DNA from: an uncultured bacterium
Lineage (GTDB): Bacteria; Bacillota_I; Bacilli_A; RFN20; CAG-826
NCBI GenBank assembly: GCA_949296775.1
Contig: CASFQA010000002.1
Span: 284,305-348,304, forward strand
DNA length: 64,000 bases
Direction: 5' to 3'
Made by a program: the position numbers and the translations under genes. Shown here piece after piece: positions 8,488 through 17,561 of this stretch. Within the stretch, counting starts at the first letter, position 1, and the number at the start of each line of letters is the position of its first letter. The notes beneath the pieces are model-generated. The model made no database searches. It worked only from the letters and a program-made list of their open reading frames with translations, and was not told the origin of the DNA.

Positions 8488-11073
8488 ATGAACAAAAAGA
8501 TCTCGACGTTATTGGCGCTGGGCTTGCTGGCTTTGACCGCCTGTTCGCCCGCCGCTTCATCCACCACCAGCGTTTCCGAGCCTTCGGGAAGCGAAACGCC
8601 GACTAATCCGGAGGAAAGTGAAATGAATGAGGATTTGACCGGCCTCGATCAATTTGCCGAAGAGGAAAGGGCGACCTACGACAACCATTTCGCCCAAGAC
8701 GATCGCTTGCCTGGCGTTTCGGCTGTTCAATGTGCCGATCCGTTCGTCTTGCGCCATGACGGCCGTTATTATCTTTATGCCACCAGCGGCGGTAACCAGT
8801 TGCTTTGCTGGGAGTCGGATGACTTGCTCCATTGGGAAAGAGCGGGCAATAACGGCAATTGCCTCGGTGGGACTTCCTTAGTCAATCCCTGGGCTCCCGA
8901 GGTCACCTACATTAACGGCAAGTTCTATTTGATCTCGAGCTTCGGTGGCCAAAAGCATTCAGTCCTCGTGAGCGATTCCCCGACCGGGCCCTTCGTCGAT
9001 TACTCCACGAACATTTTCCAAAACTGCATCGATGGCAGCTTCTTCATCGATTCCGATGAGCAAGTCTATTGCACGATCGCTTCGAGCCTCGGGATTTTCG
9101 TTAAGCGGTTTACCGATGATTTGAAGGATTTCAAAAACGATCGCTTCGAAGTCACTTATGCTAATACAAAACTGGGCCGATGGAATGAAGGGCCCTACAT
9201 CACTAAGCGGAGCGGACGTTATTATCTAACCTGGACCGGGGTCGATTGTTATGCCCCTTCCTACCGGGTCAATTACAATTACTTCGATGGCGAATCGGTT
9301 ACCTCGATCGCTAATTCGAATGCCTTCAAGCAAAAAGGCGGCTCGATCCTTTTATCGACCGACGAATCTTATATGGGGCTCGGCCATTCAGCGAATTTCG
9401 TCGGGCCGGACCTCGATAGCCTCTATGTCGGTTATCATGATCTCGCCTTGAATTACGGTCCGAATGGCGAAAGCACTTCCAATCGACGTTATTTCAACTT
9501 CGCTCGGCTTTCCTTTAATGGATCCCGGGTGGTAAGCGATACCGGGAACGACAAGGAAGGGAACTTCGTCCCCCGTCAGCCGGATTTAGCCTCGCGAGGC
9601 GGAAGCGGGATGAAGCAAGAAGGAACTTTCCTCTTATCGGAAGCTTCCCACGGAACCTCCTTTACCGCCGAATGGAACGCGAAGGGCGAGAACGGGAAGT
9701 ATGTGTTCGGCTATACCGATTCCTCTAATTACGGTTATGTGACGGCTTCGAATGCCAACGGGTTAGAAGTTCATGTCGTTAAAGACGGGACTGATGCCGT
9801 TGTCGGCGAGGCCGAACTCAACAAAGATTACGACTTCAACGCGCTTCATACCTATCGGTTAAGTTATGATCAAGGGCAATATAACCTCTATTTTGACGAG
9901 ATCGAGAAGATTTCCCTGGGCGAAGCGAATCTCCCGGCGGGGCGATATGGCTATGAAGGGAAAGACTCCGCTTCTATTTCCTATAGCGCTTTCTCCAATT
10001 CCGGCCTCGGCTCCTCCGATGCCTTGGAATACCAGAAGAACCAATCTTTGGCTAATGCTTATGACCGGGAGAACTCGGTATTCGACAATGGGTCGCGCCT
10101 CGCTTATTACGAAGAGGAGTTCGGTTCGGAAATCTCCGACAACGACATTGGTTATATGAATTTGGAGGCAGGCGATCGGGCATCTTATTTGATGCACGCC
10201 GATACCGAATCGACGGCGATTACCCTTAAGGTCCACTCGGATATGTCCGGTAAGCAAGTGGGCATCCGGATCAACGATGGGGAGAAAACCGTCGTCACCA
10301 TCCCGGAAATCGACGGGGAAGGCTTCCACTTTGTTGACCTTGGCTTGTTCCCGACCGAAGTCGGGCGGAATCGGGTTTCCCTCTATTCGGAATCCGATAC
10401 CCTGCAATATAGCGAACTAGCCTATGAAGCGGCGACCGACACCTCTTCTTATCGCTTCGAATCGGGTCTTCGGGCTTATAACCAATCCTTAACCTGGGTT
10501 GATCATGGGCGCGACCGGATTGAATACACTTCCGAAGGCATGCATAGCAAAGGGGTCGATAATGACTTCGTGTATATCAAAGACCGAGAGGACCTTGGCG
10601 ATGTTTCAATCGAGGCTGATGTCGCGGTCAATGAAGAAATCAGCGATAAATTCGCCCATCGGCGCAACGCCCTTGGCAGTTTGACCATGGATGCGCTGGA
10701 TATCGATTTGGCTTATGGGGCCGGGATCGCCTTACGGGTCGATAACCATGAGTATTACTATGGCGGTCCCAATTTCGAATGCTGCATCGATAACCTCCAA
10801 GGCGTCTATTTCGGGATGAATGCCGATAAGGTCTTCGTCAAAGACGCCAATTACGCTGAAACAGTGGTGGTTTATGAGAAGGAACACTCCTTCCCGTTAG
10901 GTGAGAAGCACCATCTGAAGCTTGAGAGTTTAGATGGGGTGGTCACCGCTTATCTTGACGGGGAGAAACTAATTAGTTTCCGTCCGGAAGGGGCTCCGAG
11001 TCGGGGCAAGGTCGGGCTATATTCCTTCTACACAGACTCGACTTACGAGAACCTCGTAGTCGAGGGGAAATAA
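8488..11073 (+). CDS. GH43-family glycoside hydrolase lipoprotein with accessory beta-sandwich domains
   Basis: Start at ATG 8488, behind AAGGAG. An 861-residue lipoprotein (LTAC lipobox) with a Ser/Thr/Glu linker. A five-bladed GH43 propeller occupies about residues 65-370: expected catalytic residues are Asp84 (ADPFVLRHDG), Asp182 (NCIDGSFFID) and Glu234 (NEGPYI). Three beta-sandwich stretches follow: LamG-like (about 375-510), CBM6-like (about 540-640) and a final LamG-like domain (about 655-861, ending SFYTDSTYENLVVEGK). Known GH43 activities are beta-xylosidase, alpha-arabinofuranosidase and arabinanase; the exact one cannot be chosen here. It acts at the cell surface and would release sugars for the adjacent importer. 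It starts 2 bases after the ATPase gene, within the operon. Confidence 0.88.
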   Translation: MNKKISTLLALGLLALTACSPAASSTTSVSEPSGSETPTNPEESEMNEDLTGLDQFAEEERATYDNHFAQDDRLPGVSAVQCADPFVLRHDGRYYLYATSGGNQLLCWESDDLLHWERAGNNGNCLGGTSLVNPWAPEVTYINGKFYLISSFGGQKHSVLVSDSPTGPFVDYSTNIFQNCIDGSFFIDSDEQVYCTIASSLGIFVKRFTDDLKDFKNDRFEVTYANTKLGRWNEGPYITKRSGRYYLTWTGVDCYAPSYRVNYNYFDGESVTSIANSNAFKQKGGSILLSTDESYMGLGHSANFVGPDLDSLYVGYHDLALNYGPNGESTSNRRYFNFARLSFNGSRVVSDTGNDKEGNFVPRQPDLASRGGSGMKQEGTFLLSEASHGTSFTAEWNAKGENGKYVFGYTDSSNYGYVTASNANGLEVHVVKDGTDAVVGEAELNKDYDFNALHTYRLSYDQGQYNLYFDEIEKISLGEANLPAGRYGYEGKDSASISYSAFSNSGLGSSDALEYQKNQSLANAYDRENSVFDNGSRLAYYEEEFGSEISDNDIGYMNLEAGDRASYLMHADTESTAITLKVHSDMSGKQVGIRINDGEKTVVTIPEIDGEGFHFVDLGLFPTEVGRNRVSLYSESDTLQYSELAYEAATDTSSYRFESGLRAYNQSLTWVDHGRDRIEYTSEGMHSKGVDNDFVYIKDREDLGDVSIEADVAVNEEISDKFAHRRNALGSLTMDALDIDLAYGAGIALRVDNHEYYYGGPNFECCIDNLQGVYFGMNADKVFVKDANYAETVVVYEKEHSFPLGEKHHLKLESLDGVVTAYLDGEKLISFRPEGAPSRGKVGLYSFYTDSTYENLVVEGK

Positions 11074-11209
11074 GGAAAGGAGGCGAAAGAAGAGAAAAAT
11101 AAGAAAACGGCTCCCCATCCATTGTTAAGGCCACGGAAAGGAAGCCTTGTCCATTCTACACTCATCACCCAATTATTTGCGGTTTATCCAACCGCGGAAA
11201 GGAAAGAAA

Positions 11210-13504
11210 ATGGTAAAAACCTTTAAAAAGGGTCTGCTGATGGCATTAAGTTTCGCCTTCCTTGGCGGCTTAGCCTCCTGCGGACCGACCGATTCGACGA
11301 GCAGCACGCCGCCCGAATCGACGCCGCCGACTACCGAAACCGATTTGCCAAGCCAATCCGAATCTTCTGAGGAAGAAACGTCGGATAGTTCTTCCTCCTC
11401 TTCTTCGAAAGAAGAACTGAAGATCGAGTCGGTTTCCATTACCAACAAAGATACCGTCAAGAATATCCTCGTCGAAGAAGGGGCGACGGTGACCGCCGAA
11501 GCTATGCCTTCTTCGATCCCCCAGGAATTCACTTATGCCTCAAGCAACGAGGAAATCATCACTGTCGACGCGATGGGGCGGATAACCGCCATCGCCCCTG
11601 GCACCGCCACCCTGACCGTCAGTTGTAGCTATGGCGGGGTCACTAAATCCGATACGGTCGAGATCACCGTCACCAACACCTTCTTCTCCCATTCCCCCGT
11701 CGGGATGGAACTGGCTGACTTTACCCATGAGCTTGATGAGACCAACCCCTATGTCGTCTACGGGGGCGGCGGCTTCATGTTCTTTAGAAACTGCTTCGGG
11801 ACCACTTGGTATGCCGAGACCGATATCACCATCGATGAATTCGCCGTGGGCGAGCTCTTTGCCAAAGTCGGCTTAATGGGAACCGATTTCCACGATCAAA
11901 ACGGCCTCTATTACTTCTTCGATTGCCCGCTTGGCGACAACAACGTCTTGATCGATAACTGGAAGGCGGTCGGGGTCAATGACCGGATCAACGGCAGCTA
12001 TGACATTGGCCAATTCAATTGGAATCTCGTCCATACTCTGACTGCCGAGGAAATGGGCATCACCGACGGCGAACCCTGCCTCCGTTATGGGGATAAGTTC
12101 AATATGGGCTTACTCCGGGATGGCGCCTATTTCCATTTCTACTTCAACCATTATTACGTCTACTCGGTGAAGTCGACCTTACTAGATCCGAGCATCCCGA
12201 CCTATCCTTGCTTCACCGCCAATAACGTTACCGCGACCCTTTCGAATTACTCCTTCCTGGAGGAGGGCGATCCGAAGCTTGATGAGTTGCTGACGACCGC
12301 CAATGCGGCGACCTCCCCGAAAACCATCACCATCGACAAAGGGAGTGAAGCCACGATGTCGATCGATGAGGAAGGGTATCGGGTCCGGGCGACTGTCGCC
12401 TCGGCGACCGCCAACAATTGCGTCGAGACCGGCGTCACTTGGGATTCCTCCGATAAGACCGTCGCCACCATCGATGACCGCGGCTATATCACTCCGTTAA
12501 AGGCCGGCGATACCACCATCACCGCCACCTCCGCCTATCCTTATAGCGAGGCTAAGGCCACCTTATTGCTCCATGTCATCGAAGGGGCGGTAGCTTCGGA
12601 AATCCAAGCCCCGGCGACCCTTTCGGTCCACGATACCGAGACCAAGGCGCTTAACGCTTCGGTCTTGCCGGTCGGGGCTGACAGCCGTTTAACCTACACC
12701 AGCGCCGATCCGAGCATCGCCAAAGTCGATGCCGAGGGCAATGTCACCGGCGAAAAGGCCGGGACTACGACCATCACCATCGCCTCGGTTCAGGTTCCTT
12801 CGCTTAAGAAGACGGTTGAGGTCACGGTGTCCGAGTCGCTTATCTCCTATCAGGTTCCGTCTTATTGCCCGAAGGGCGATATCCCCAACCTCGATTATTC
12901 CCATATGGACGATGCCGAGGATCCTTATGTCAAGGTTAGCATGGCTAAACCCGATGGATTTGAAGGCGGGGCCTACTTCGCTTTGAACCGTTCGGGCACC
13001 AAATGGATGACTACCTTCTCGTTTGAGAATGTCTCTTTCTATCACGGGGAAGTGTGGGGCAAGCTCTTCATCTCGGCCAATACCGCCGACGGGAAAGCCG
13101 GTTCCTTCTTCTTCGTCGATGCTGTCCTCAATGATTCGACGAAAGGCGGCTGGACCGATATCGGCTGGGCCAACTGGATTGGCACGACCGCTGAACAATA
13201 TACCGTCGGGGCTAGTTTCAAGGATGGCCAAGGGGTTATTCCTGCTGGCTGGCGGAATGTTGAGAACGTCCCATCTGGCGGTAGCGCCAAATCCCCGGTC
13301 TTTGGCTTGATCCGGGATGGCGTCGACTATTACTTCATGATCGATGGGGAAATCGTTTTCCATCGCCAGATGAATAACGTCGCCGCCGACGTCGCCTCGG
13401 TTCCCGTCATCGGCGGGTTCCAGGCCGCCATGGAAATCCATGACCTCTCCTACACCGACGACGCGGCCACCATCGATGGCTTAGTCGCCGAATTCAACGC
13501 CTAA
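11210..13504 (+). CDS. Surface lipoprotein with Big2 repeats and a duplicated glycan-binding-like domain
   Basis: Start at ATG 11210 (GGAAAGGAAAG upstream). The 764-residue product has a lipobox (LASC), a Ser/Glu-rich stalk, and Ig-like Big2 domains at about residues 65-155, 355-445 and 450-540, each ending in a G-TAT-LTV style strand (APGTATLTVSCSYGG, KAGDTTITAT, KAGTTTITI). Two copies of an unrecognised domain of about 200 residues surround them: one at 160-350 (NPYVVYGGGGFMFFRN, GLYYFFDCPLGDNN) and one at 550-760 (DPYVKVSMAKPDGFEGGAYF, GSFFFVDAVLND). Both share the order Y-V, F-x-N, W-T, GELFAK/GKLFIS, YFF/FFFVD and a late LIRDGVDYYF-like strand. It is probably a carbohydrate-capture protein of the locus. 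It has no enzyme motif that I can see. Confidence 0.75.
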   Translation: MVKTFKKGLLMALSFAFLGGLASCGPTDSTSSTPPESTPPTTETDLPSQSESSEEETSDSSSSSSSKEELKIESVSITNKDTVKNILVEEGATVTAEAMPSSIPQEFTYASSNEEIITVDAMGRITAIAPGTATLTVSCSYGGVTKSDTVEITVTNTFFSHSPVGMELADFTHELDETNPYVVYGGGGFMFFRNCFGTTWYAETDITIDEFAVGELFAKVGLMGTDFHDQNGLYYFFDCPLGDNNVLIDNWKAVGVNDRINGSYDIGQFNWNLVHTLTAEEMGITDGEPCLRYGDKFNMGLLRDGAYFHFYFNHYYVYSVKSTLLDPSIPTYPCFTANNVTATLSNYSFLEEGDPKLDELLTTANAATSPKTITIDKGSEATMSIDEEGYRVRATVASATANNCVETGVTWDSSDKTVATIDDRGYITPLKAGDTTITATSAYPYSEAKATLLLHVIEGAVASEIQAPATLSVHDTETKALNASVLPVGADSRLTYTSADPSIAKVDAEGNVTGEKAGTTTITIASVQVPSLKKTVEVTVSESLISYQVPSYCPKGDIPNLDYSHMDDAEDPYVKVSMAKPDGFEGGAYFALNRSGTKWMTTFSFENVSFYHGEVWGKLFISANTADGKAGSFFFVDAVLNDSTKGGWTDIGWANWIGTTAEQYTVGASFKDGQGVIPAGWRNVENVPSGGSAKSPVFGLIRDGVDYYFMIDGEIVFHRQMNNVAADVASVPVIGGFQAAMEIHDLSYTDDAATIDGLVAEFNA

Positions 13505-13517
13505 TCATCATCTATTT

Positions 13518-14531
13518 ATGGAAGATACCCGTTTACAGTTTCCCTCCTTGAAAAAGCGTTCGCTCGCTTTATTGCTGGACGCGGGTATCTTCCTGCTTAG
13601 TTTCCTCCTTCTTTATTTCTTGGCCTTCTCCTCCGTTTTCTCGATTGGTAAGGAAACGGAGCTGCGGGCCGAGGCCTTCCTAGCCGCTGGATTATACGAG
13701 CAGAATGAAAGCGGATATGTCATTTATGATTCCGATGAATATTCCGGCTATCTAAATAAGGTCAAATCCTATTACTGCGGCTATGCTGGCGAACCTTCTT
13801 ATTTCGATACCGACTTTTATCTTAACCATGGCGGAGAGCGGAAGAGCTTAACTCCCCAAGAGTTCAACGAATCGATTCTTGGAGTGGAGGATTCGCCATA
13901 CTTCACTTTAACCGAAGTCGATGAAGAGGGTTTCGCTCTCTTAAAAGACGATCTTTATTATCAAGGCGAATTGAAGGATGCGGCCGAGGCGGACCTATTA
14001 ACCTATTGTTCTGGGTTATTTCGGGACTGTTTCACTGATTTATTCAACGATCGTTTCTATGCTGAAGCGGTGGATTCCGCTACCTCGAAAACCCTCGCTC
14101 GGCAATCATTATCGTTTTATTTGCCGTTAGTCGCCTTCCATTTCCTACTTCCTTTATGCTTGCCTAGAGGCAAAACCATTGGGCGATTGATCACGAATAT
14201 CATCGTCGTTTCCAAGGATGGGATTTACCAATCGCGCCTATTTAACTTGCTTCGCCCCTTGCCTTTGGGCCTCATTGGCTTATCGCTCGTCTTTTCAACC
14301 GATTTCTATTTATTCCTCATCCTTCTAACGGTTTATCTAACCGCCGACTTCGTTTCTTTCGCCTTAACTAAAGATCACCGCTCTCTTCGTGATTTGGCGT
14401 CCGGTTCTTTGCAATTAGACGGCGCCCGGAGTCAGCCCTATCAAGATTATGACGAGATCGAAAAGGCTCAAGCGGCGGAAGAAGATGCCTTACTGCAAAT
14501 TAGCGAAGATTATTATCAACACGGAGATTAA
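13518..14531 (+). CDS. RDD-family membrane protein
   Basis: A 337-residue protein beginning with an RDD-type first helix (KKRSLALLLDAGIFLLSFLLLYF). A long extracytoplasmic loop follows (about residues 40-185), then further helices with the family's conserved PRGKTIGRLITNIIVVSKDG loop. RDD proteins are integral membrane proteins of poorly known role, some linked to Na+/H+ or envelope functions. The large loop between the first and second helices is unusual for this family. It starts 13 bases after the Big2 lipoprotein gene and ends 3 bases before the GH2 gene, so it belongs to the sugar operon. No Shine-Dalgarno sequence is evident. Confidence 0.8.
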   Translation: MEDTRLQFPSLKKRSLALLLDAGIFLLSFLLLYFLAFSSVFSIGKETELRAEAFLAAGLYEQNESGYVIYDSDEYSGYLNKVKSYYCGYAGEPSYFDTDFYLNHGGERKSLTPQEFNESILGVEDSPYFTLTEVDEEGFALLKDDLYYQGELKDAAEADLLTYCSGLFRDCFTDLFNDRFYAEAVDSATSKTLARQSLSFYLPLVAFHFLLPLCLPRGKTIGRLITNIIVVSKDGIYQSRLFNLLRPLPLGLIGLSLVFSTDFYLFLILLTVYLTADFVSFALTKDHRSLRDLASGSLQLDGARSQPYQDYDEIEKAQAAEEDALLQISEDYYQHGD

Positions 14532-14534
14532 CTT

Positions 14535-16259
14535 ATGCGGAACGAACACCCCAAGCCCGATTTAGTCCACGAATCCGGATATTTGTCTTTAAATGGAAAA
14601 TGGCAGTTCGCCCTTGATGACGACGGATCGGTCGCGAAAAGCGACTGGCTGGATATTGGTGTGGCCTTGCCGCGGCAGATCGAGGTTCCTTTCGCTCCGG
14701 AATGTGCCCTCTCCGGCATCGCTGATCCTTCTTTCCATGATCATTGCTATTACAAAACGGCGATTGAGATTAAGAAAAAAACGAATCGGTCCTATCGGCT
14801 GACGTTTCTGGCCGTCGACTATGAGACGACCGTTTACGTGAATGGGCAGGAAGTTTGCCGCCATATCGGCGGGGCGACCTCTTGGAGCTGTTTGATTGAA
14901 GACTATTTACATGATGGTTCGAATGAAATCGCCGTCCACGCCTATGATCCAGGGCGCCGGAAAGATATCCCTCGGGGAAAACAATATTGGAAAGAAAAAT
15001 CCGAAATTATCTGGTATACCCGAACCTCTGGCATTTATCGCAGCGTCTTCCTTGAGGAATTGCCTAAAGACCATATCATCCACTTGGCGATCAATGGTTC
15101 GTGGCTTAAAAAACAGGCGATAGTCAAAGCCGAGGTTACCGATCCGAGCCATCCGTTGGTCTTGTCGTTAGTCAAAGACGGGAAAACTATTAACCAAGTC
15201 CAATTTAACCTTCAGAATAATGGGCAATATATTTGGGATTTAGCTGAGCCTGAGCTTGATCCGTGGTCGCCGGAGAGGCCGACCCTTTATGAAGTGGTGG
15301 CCCGATACCAGGATGACTTGGTCCGTACCCGGGTGGGGTTCCGCGACATTGAGATTGAAGAGGGTAAGGTCTTGCTTAACGGGCAACCGCTTTTCCAACG
15401 ACTAGTCTTGATCCAAGGATATTATCCGGGTGGGAATTTGACACCTGAGACCAAAGAGGCATTCTTAAAGGATATCCGTTTGGCCAAAGCGTTAGGGTTC
15501 AATGGGGCCAGAATTCATCAAAAGACTATCGATCCCTGGTTTTATCATTACGCTGATGAAGAGGGGTTCCTATTGTGGGGCGAATCGCCGAGCTGTTTTG
15601 AATTTAGTCCTTCGGGATCGAAAGCCCTGTATGAGGAGTGGACGGCGATCGTCAAAGAATCATTCGGCCATCCTTCGGTTATCGCTTATACGCCAAACAA
15701 TGAGTCTTGGGGGATTGACGATATCTCCCGTTCGGCAGAGCAATTGGCGTTCTCGGAACTGATGTACCATCATCTTAAAGCAATCGATCCGACCCGGATG
15801 ATCGTTTCAAACGATGGGTGGGAGAACCCGATGACCGATTTGGTTGGGGTCCATGACTATAGCGATGACAATGAGCCGAATTATTCGCGCTTTATCTCCC
15901 GCCTTAAATCGAAGGGGGCGATGGAATCCGATCCCCCGAATTTCGACCGGCCGATTTTCGCGCCGGGCCGGGCCGATTTGAGCAAACCGTTCCTATTAAC
16001 GGAATATGGTGGGATTTCCTATAACGCCTCGGGGCAAAAGGCGACATGGGGATATGGTAAACAAGAAAGTCAAAATGGCTTCCTTTCCCGTTATCGGAAA
16101 ACCCAGGAAGCGGTGATCGCTTCGCCATATCTAGTCGGTTATTGCTACACCCAGCTTTATGATGTCGAGCAGGAAAACAATGGGCTGTGCACTTTTGACC
16201 GAAAGCCTAAAGCGGATGTGGCTCTATTGAAGGACATCAATCTTCTTTCCTCTGAATGA
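14535..16259 (+). CDS. GH2-family glycoside hydrolase
   Basis: A 574-residue cytoplasmic enzyme with the GH2 order: jelly-roll sugar-binding domain (about 10-165), Ig-like domain (165-270), TIM barrel (275-570). The expected acid/base is Glu390 in NNESWG and the nucleophile is Glu490 in TEYGG, both present. The first-domain signature EVPFAPECALSGI and the late SYLVGYCYTQLYDVEQENNG-like segment also fit the family. No signal peptide is present, so it acts on sugars after import. It lacks the long C-terminal beta-domain of LacZ and matches the short-form GH2 enzymes (beta-galactosidase, beta-glucuronidase, arabinosidase-like). The substrate cannot be read directly. Ribosome site GGAG, 8 bases before ATG. 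Confidence 0.9.
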   Translation: MRNEHPKPDLVHESGYLSLNGKWQFALDDDGSVAKSDWLDIGVALPRQIEVPFAPECALSGIADPSFHDHCYYKTAIEIKKKTNRSYRLTFLAVDYETTVYVNGQEVCRHIGGATSWSCLIEDYLHDGSNEIAVHAYDPGRRKDIPRGKQYWKEKSEIIWYTRTSGIYRSVFLEELPKDHIIHLAINGSWLKKQAIVKAEVTDPSHPLVLSLVKDGKTINQVQFNLQNNGQYIWDLAEPELDPWSPERPTLYEVVARYQDDLVRTRVGFRDIEIEEGKVLLNGQPLFQRLVLIQGYYPGGNLTPETKEAFLKDIRLAKALGFNGARIHQKTIDPWFYHYADEEGFLLWGESPSCFEFSPSGSKALYEEWTAIVKESFGHPSVIAYTPNNESWGIDDISRSAEQLAFSELMYHHLKAIDPTRMIVSNDGWENPMTDLVGVHDYSDDNEPNYSRFISRLKSKGAMESDPPNFDRPIFAPGRADLSKPFLLTEYGGISYNASGQKATWGYGKQESQNGFLSRYRKTQEAVIASPYLVGYCYTQLYDVEQENNGLCTFDRKPKADVALLKDINLLSSE

Positions 16260-16346
16260 AAGAAACCGATAAAAATCCTTAGTGTTTTTCTTAAAAATCG
16301 AAACTATTCGGGAAAACATTGACGGTTGTTGTAAAATAAGGTGGCA

Positions 16347-17102
16347 ATGAAACTCGTATCCATCGTCGCTGACTCGACGAAAAACCTATATTTTGCCTTA
16401 ATGTCCGACAAATTGGTTTCGCTTTTGACTGGTGATGGGTATTTAGTGGTTTCCTATTTATTAAACGGGAGCCGAACTTTATTCGAGGCTTTAACCGAAG
16501 GCAACGCCATCGGCATCAAAGAGTGTATTTCTTATCTTGAGCCAACCGAAAAAGACGTTGATTATGCGTTAAGCAATGGAATCAATCTCTACTTGGTCGG
16601 GCGTCGAAGCCGGTTCCCCTCGGTCCGTTCTGTTTATACCGATGACGTCAAAGGTGGGCGGTTGGCCGCTGAGTTTTTAGTGGCCAAACAATGCGAGTCG
16701 TTCGTTTATGCCGGATTGCCTGGCAGCGAATGCTCGGTTCGACGGGAGCAAGGATTTGCCCAATACCTCGGATTTAAGAATCGGGAGTATGAGATGGTAC
16801 GAGTCGAGGATATCACCTTGTGCTTTTTGAAACGGAAGTTAGAAAAAGGGCGACTTGGAGTGTTCGTTTATTCCGATGAGGTTCTATTTAATCTAGTGCT
16901 GCTATTTAAGCGGTTCCGCATTCCCAAGGGCAAGATTGAGATGATCGGTTATGACGGGGTAAGCCGCGATTTTGAATGCATCGGGAATTTCCCATCGATT
17001 TGCTTTTCTTATGATGAGATTGCCCAATCGGTCCGGGATATGGTGGAAGGGCGAACCAAGGAACGGGAGATCGTCCATAACGTTAGCCTTTATCGGGTGT
17101 AG
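16347..17102 (+). CDS. LacI/PBP-like effector-domain protein lacking a DNA-binding domain
   Basis: A 251-residue protein that begins directly with the effector core of LacI-type regulators (VSIVADSTKNLYFALMSDKLVSLL) and keeps the later EMIGYDGVSRDF stretch. It aligns by eye over its whole length with the effector half of the LacI regulator at the window start, but no helix-turn-helix is encoded before it: the 87 bases upstream contain no suitable frame. Start taken at ATG 16347 behind AAGGTGG; GTG 16341 is the alternative. It has no signal peptide, so it is not a binding lipoprotein. It may be a co-sensor that heterodimerises with a full-length regulator, or a decayed regulator. It lies at the end of the sugar locus. 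Confidence 0.75.
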   Translation: MKLVSIVADSTKNLYFALMSDKLVSLLTGDGYLVVSYLLNGSRTLFEALTEGNAIGIKECISYLEPTEKDVDYALSNGINLYLVGRRSRFPSVRSVYTDDVKGGRLAAEFLVAKQCESFVYAGLPGSECSVRREQGFAQYLGFKNREYEMVRVEDITLCFLKRKLEKGRLGVFVYSDEVLFNLVLLFKRFRIPKGKIEMIGYDGVSRDFECIGNFPSICFSYDEIAQSVRDMVEGRTKEREIVHNVSLYRV

Positions 17103-17353
17103 TGATACCGAGAGCATCTTAAGGCTGCGTTTCACTATTCTTTAATCCTTTTGATCGTCTTGATAAAACAGCTTGCCAAAGCCGATAAGGGATTGCCGAT
17201 TTTTCAAAAATAAAAAGTGGACACCAGCATAATTATATCGCTCGAACATAGGGTGGTGCCCGCGGCTTTCCGACTTTAATGAAAGCTGATTTGAGATACA
17301 TCTTCTCATTCCTGTTGACCCATCGGATATGGGGAGTCAATGGAGGACAGACG

Positions 17354-17452
17354 ATGTTAAAAGCAAACGGCTCATCTCCCGCGTATGGCTATTCATTGAT
17401 ACAAAATCTACTCATACCATACCTAGAGCAAACTCCAGCATATATCGTATGA
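17354..17452 (+). CDS. Possible 32-residue peptide or gene remnant
   Basis: ATG 17354 follows TGGAGG at good spacing and gives a 32-residue frame ending at TGA 17450-17452. The sequence (SLIQNLLIPYLEQTPAYIV ending) looks like a protein N-terminus cut short. No family is recognised. It could be chance. Confidence 0.25.
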   Translation: MLKANGSSPAYGYSLIQNLLIPYLEQTPAYIV

Positions 17453-17501
17453 ATTCTGAAATATATCAGTGTACATCGATACTTTTTGTAAAAACTTCTT
17501 G

Positions 17502-17529
17502 TTGCCTAAATAGGAAGGGATGTTATAAA
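17502..17529 (+). promoter_or_regulatory. Promoter for lipoprotein gene 17562
   Basis: TTGCCT, 16-base spacer, TATAAA with TG one base upstream of the -10 (extended -10). Followed by a leader with AAAGGAG before ATG 17562. Confidence 0.6.
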
Positions 17530-17561
17530 CGAAAAATAATCACTCAGAAAGGAGCAGATAA

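Larger units (their letters stand above)
17103..17561. other. Intergenic region, 459 bases
   Basis: No conserved gene seen. A 32-codon frame at 17354-17452 (MLKANGSSPAYGYSL start) has GGAGG 7 bases upstream and may be a small peptide or the truncated head of a lost gene. GGGTGGTGCCCGCGG at about 17250 resembles a T-box core but has an extra C and lacks the rest of the element. A promoter for the next gene lies at the right end. Confidence 0.4.

Noticed and set aside
17245-17265. T-box-like core (AGGGTGGTGCCCGCGG)
   Set aside because: It has one extra C relative to the T-box consensus. No specifier stem or antiterminator/terminator pair is visible, and no aminoacyl-tRNA synthetase or amino-acid transporter follows.
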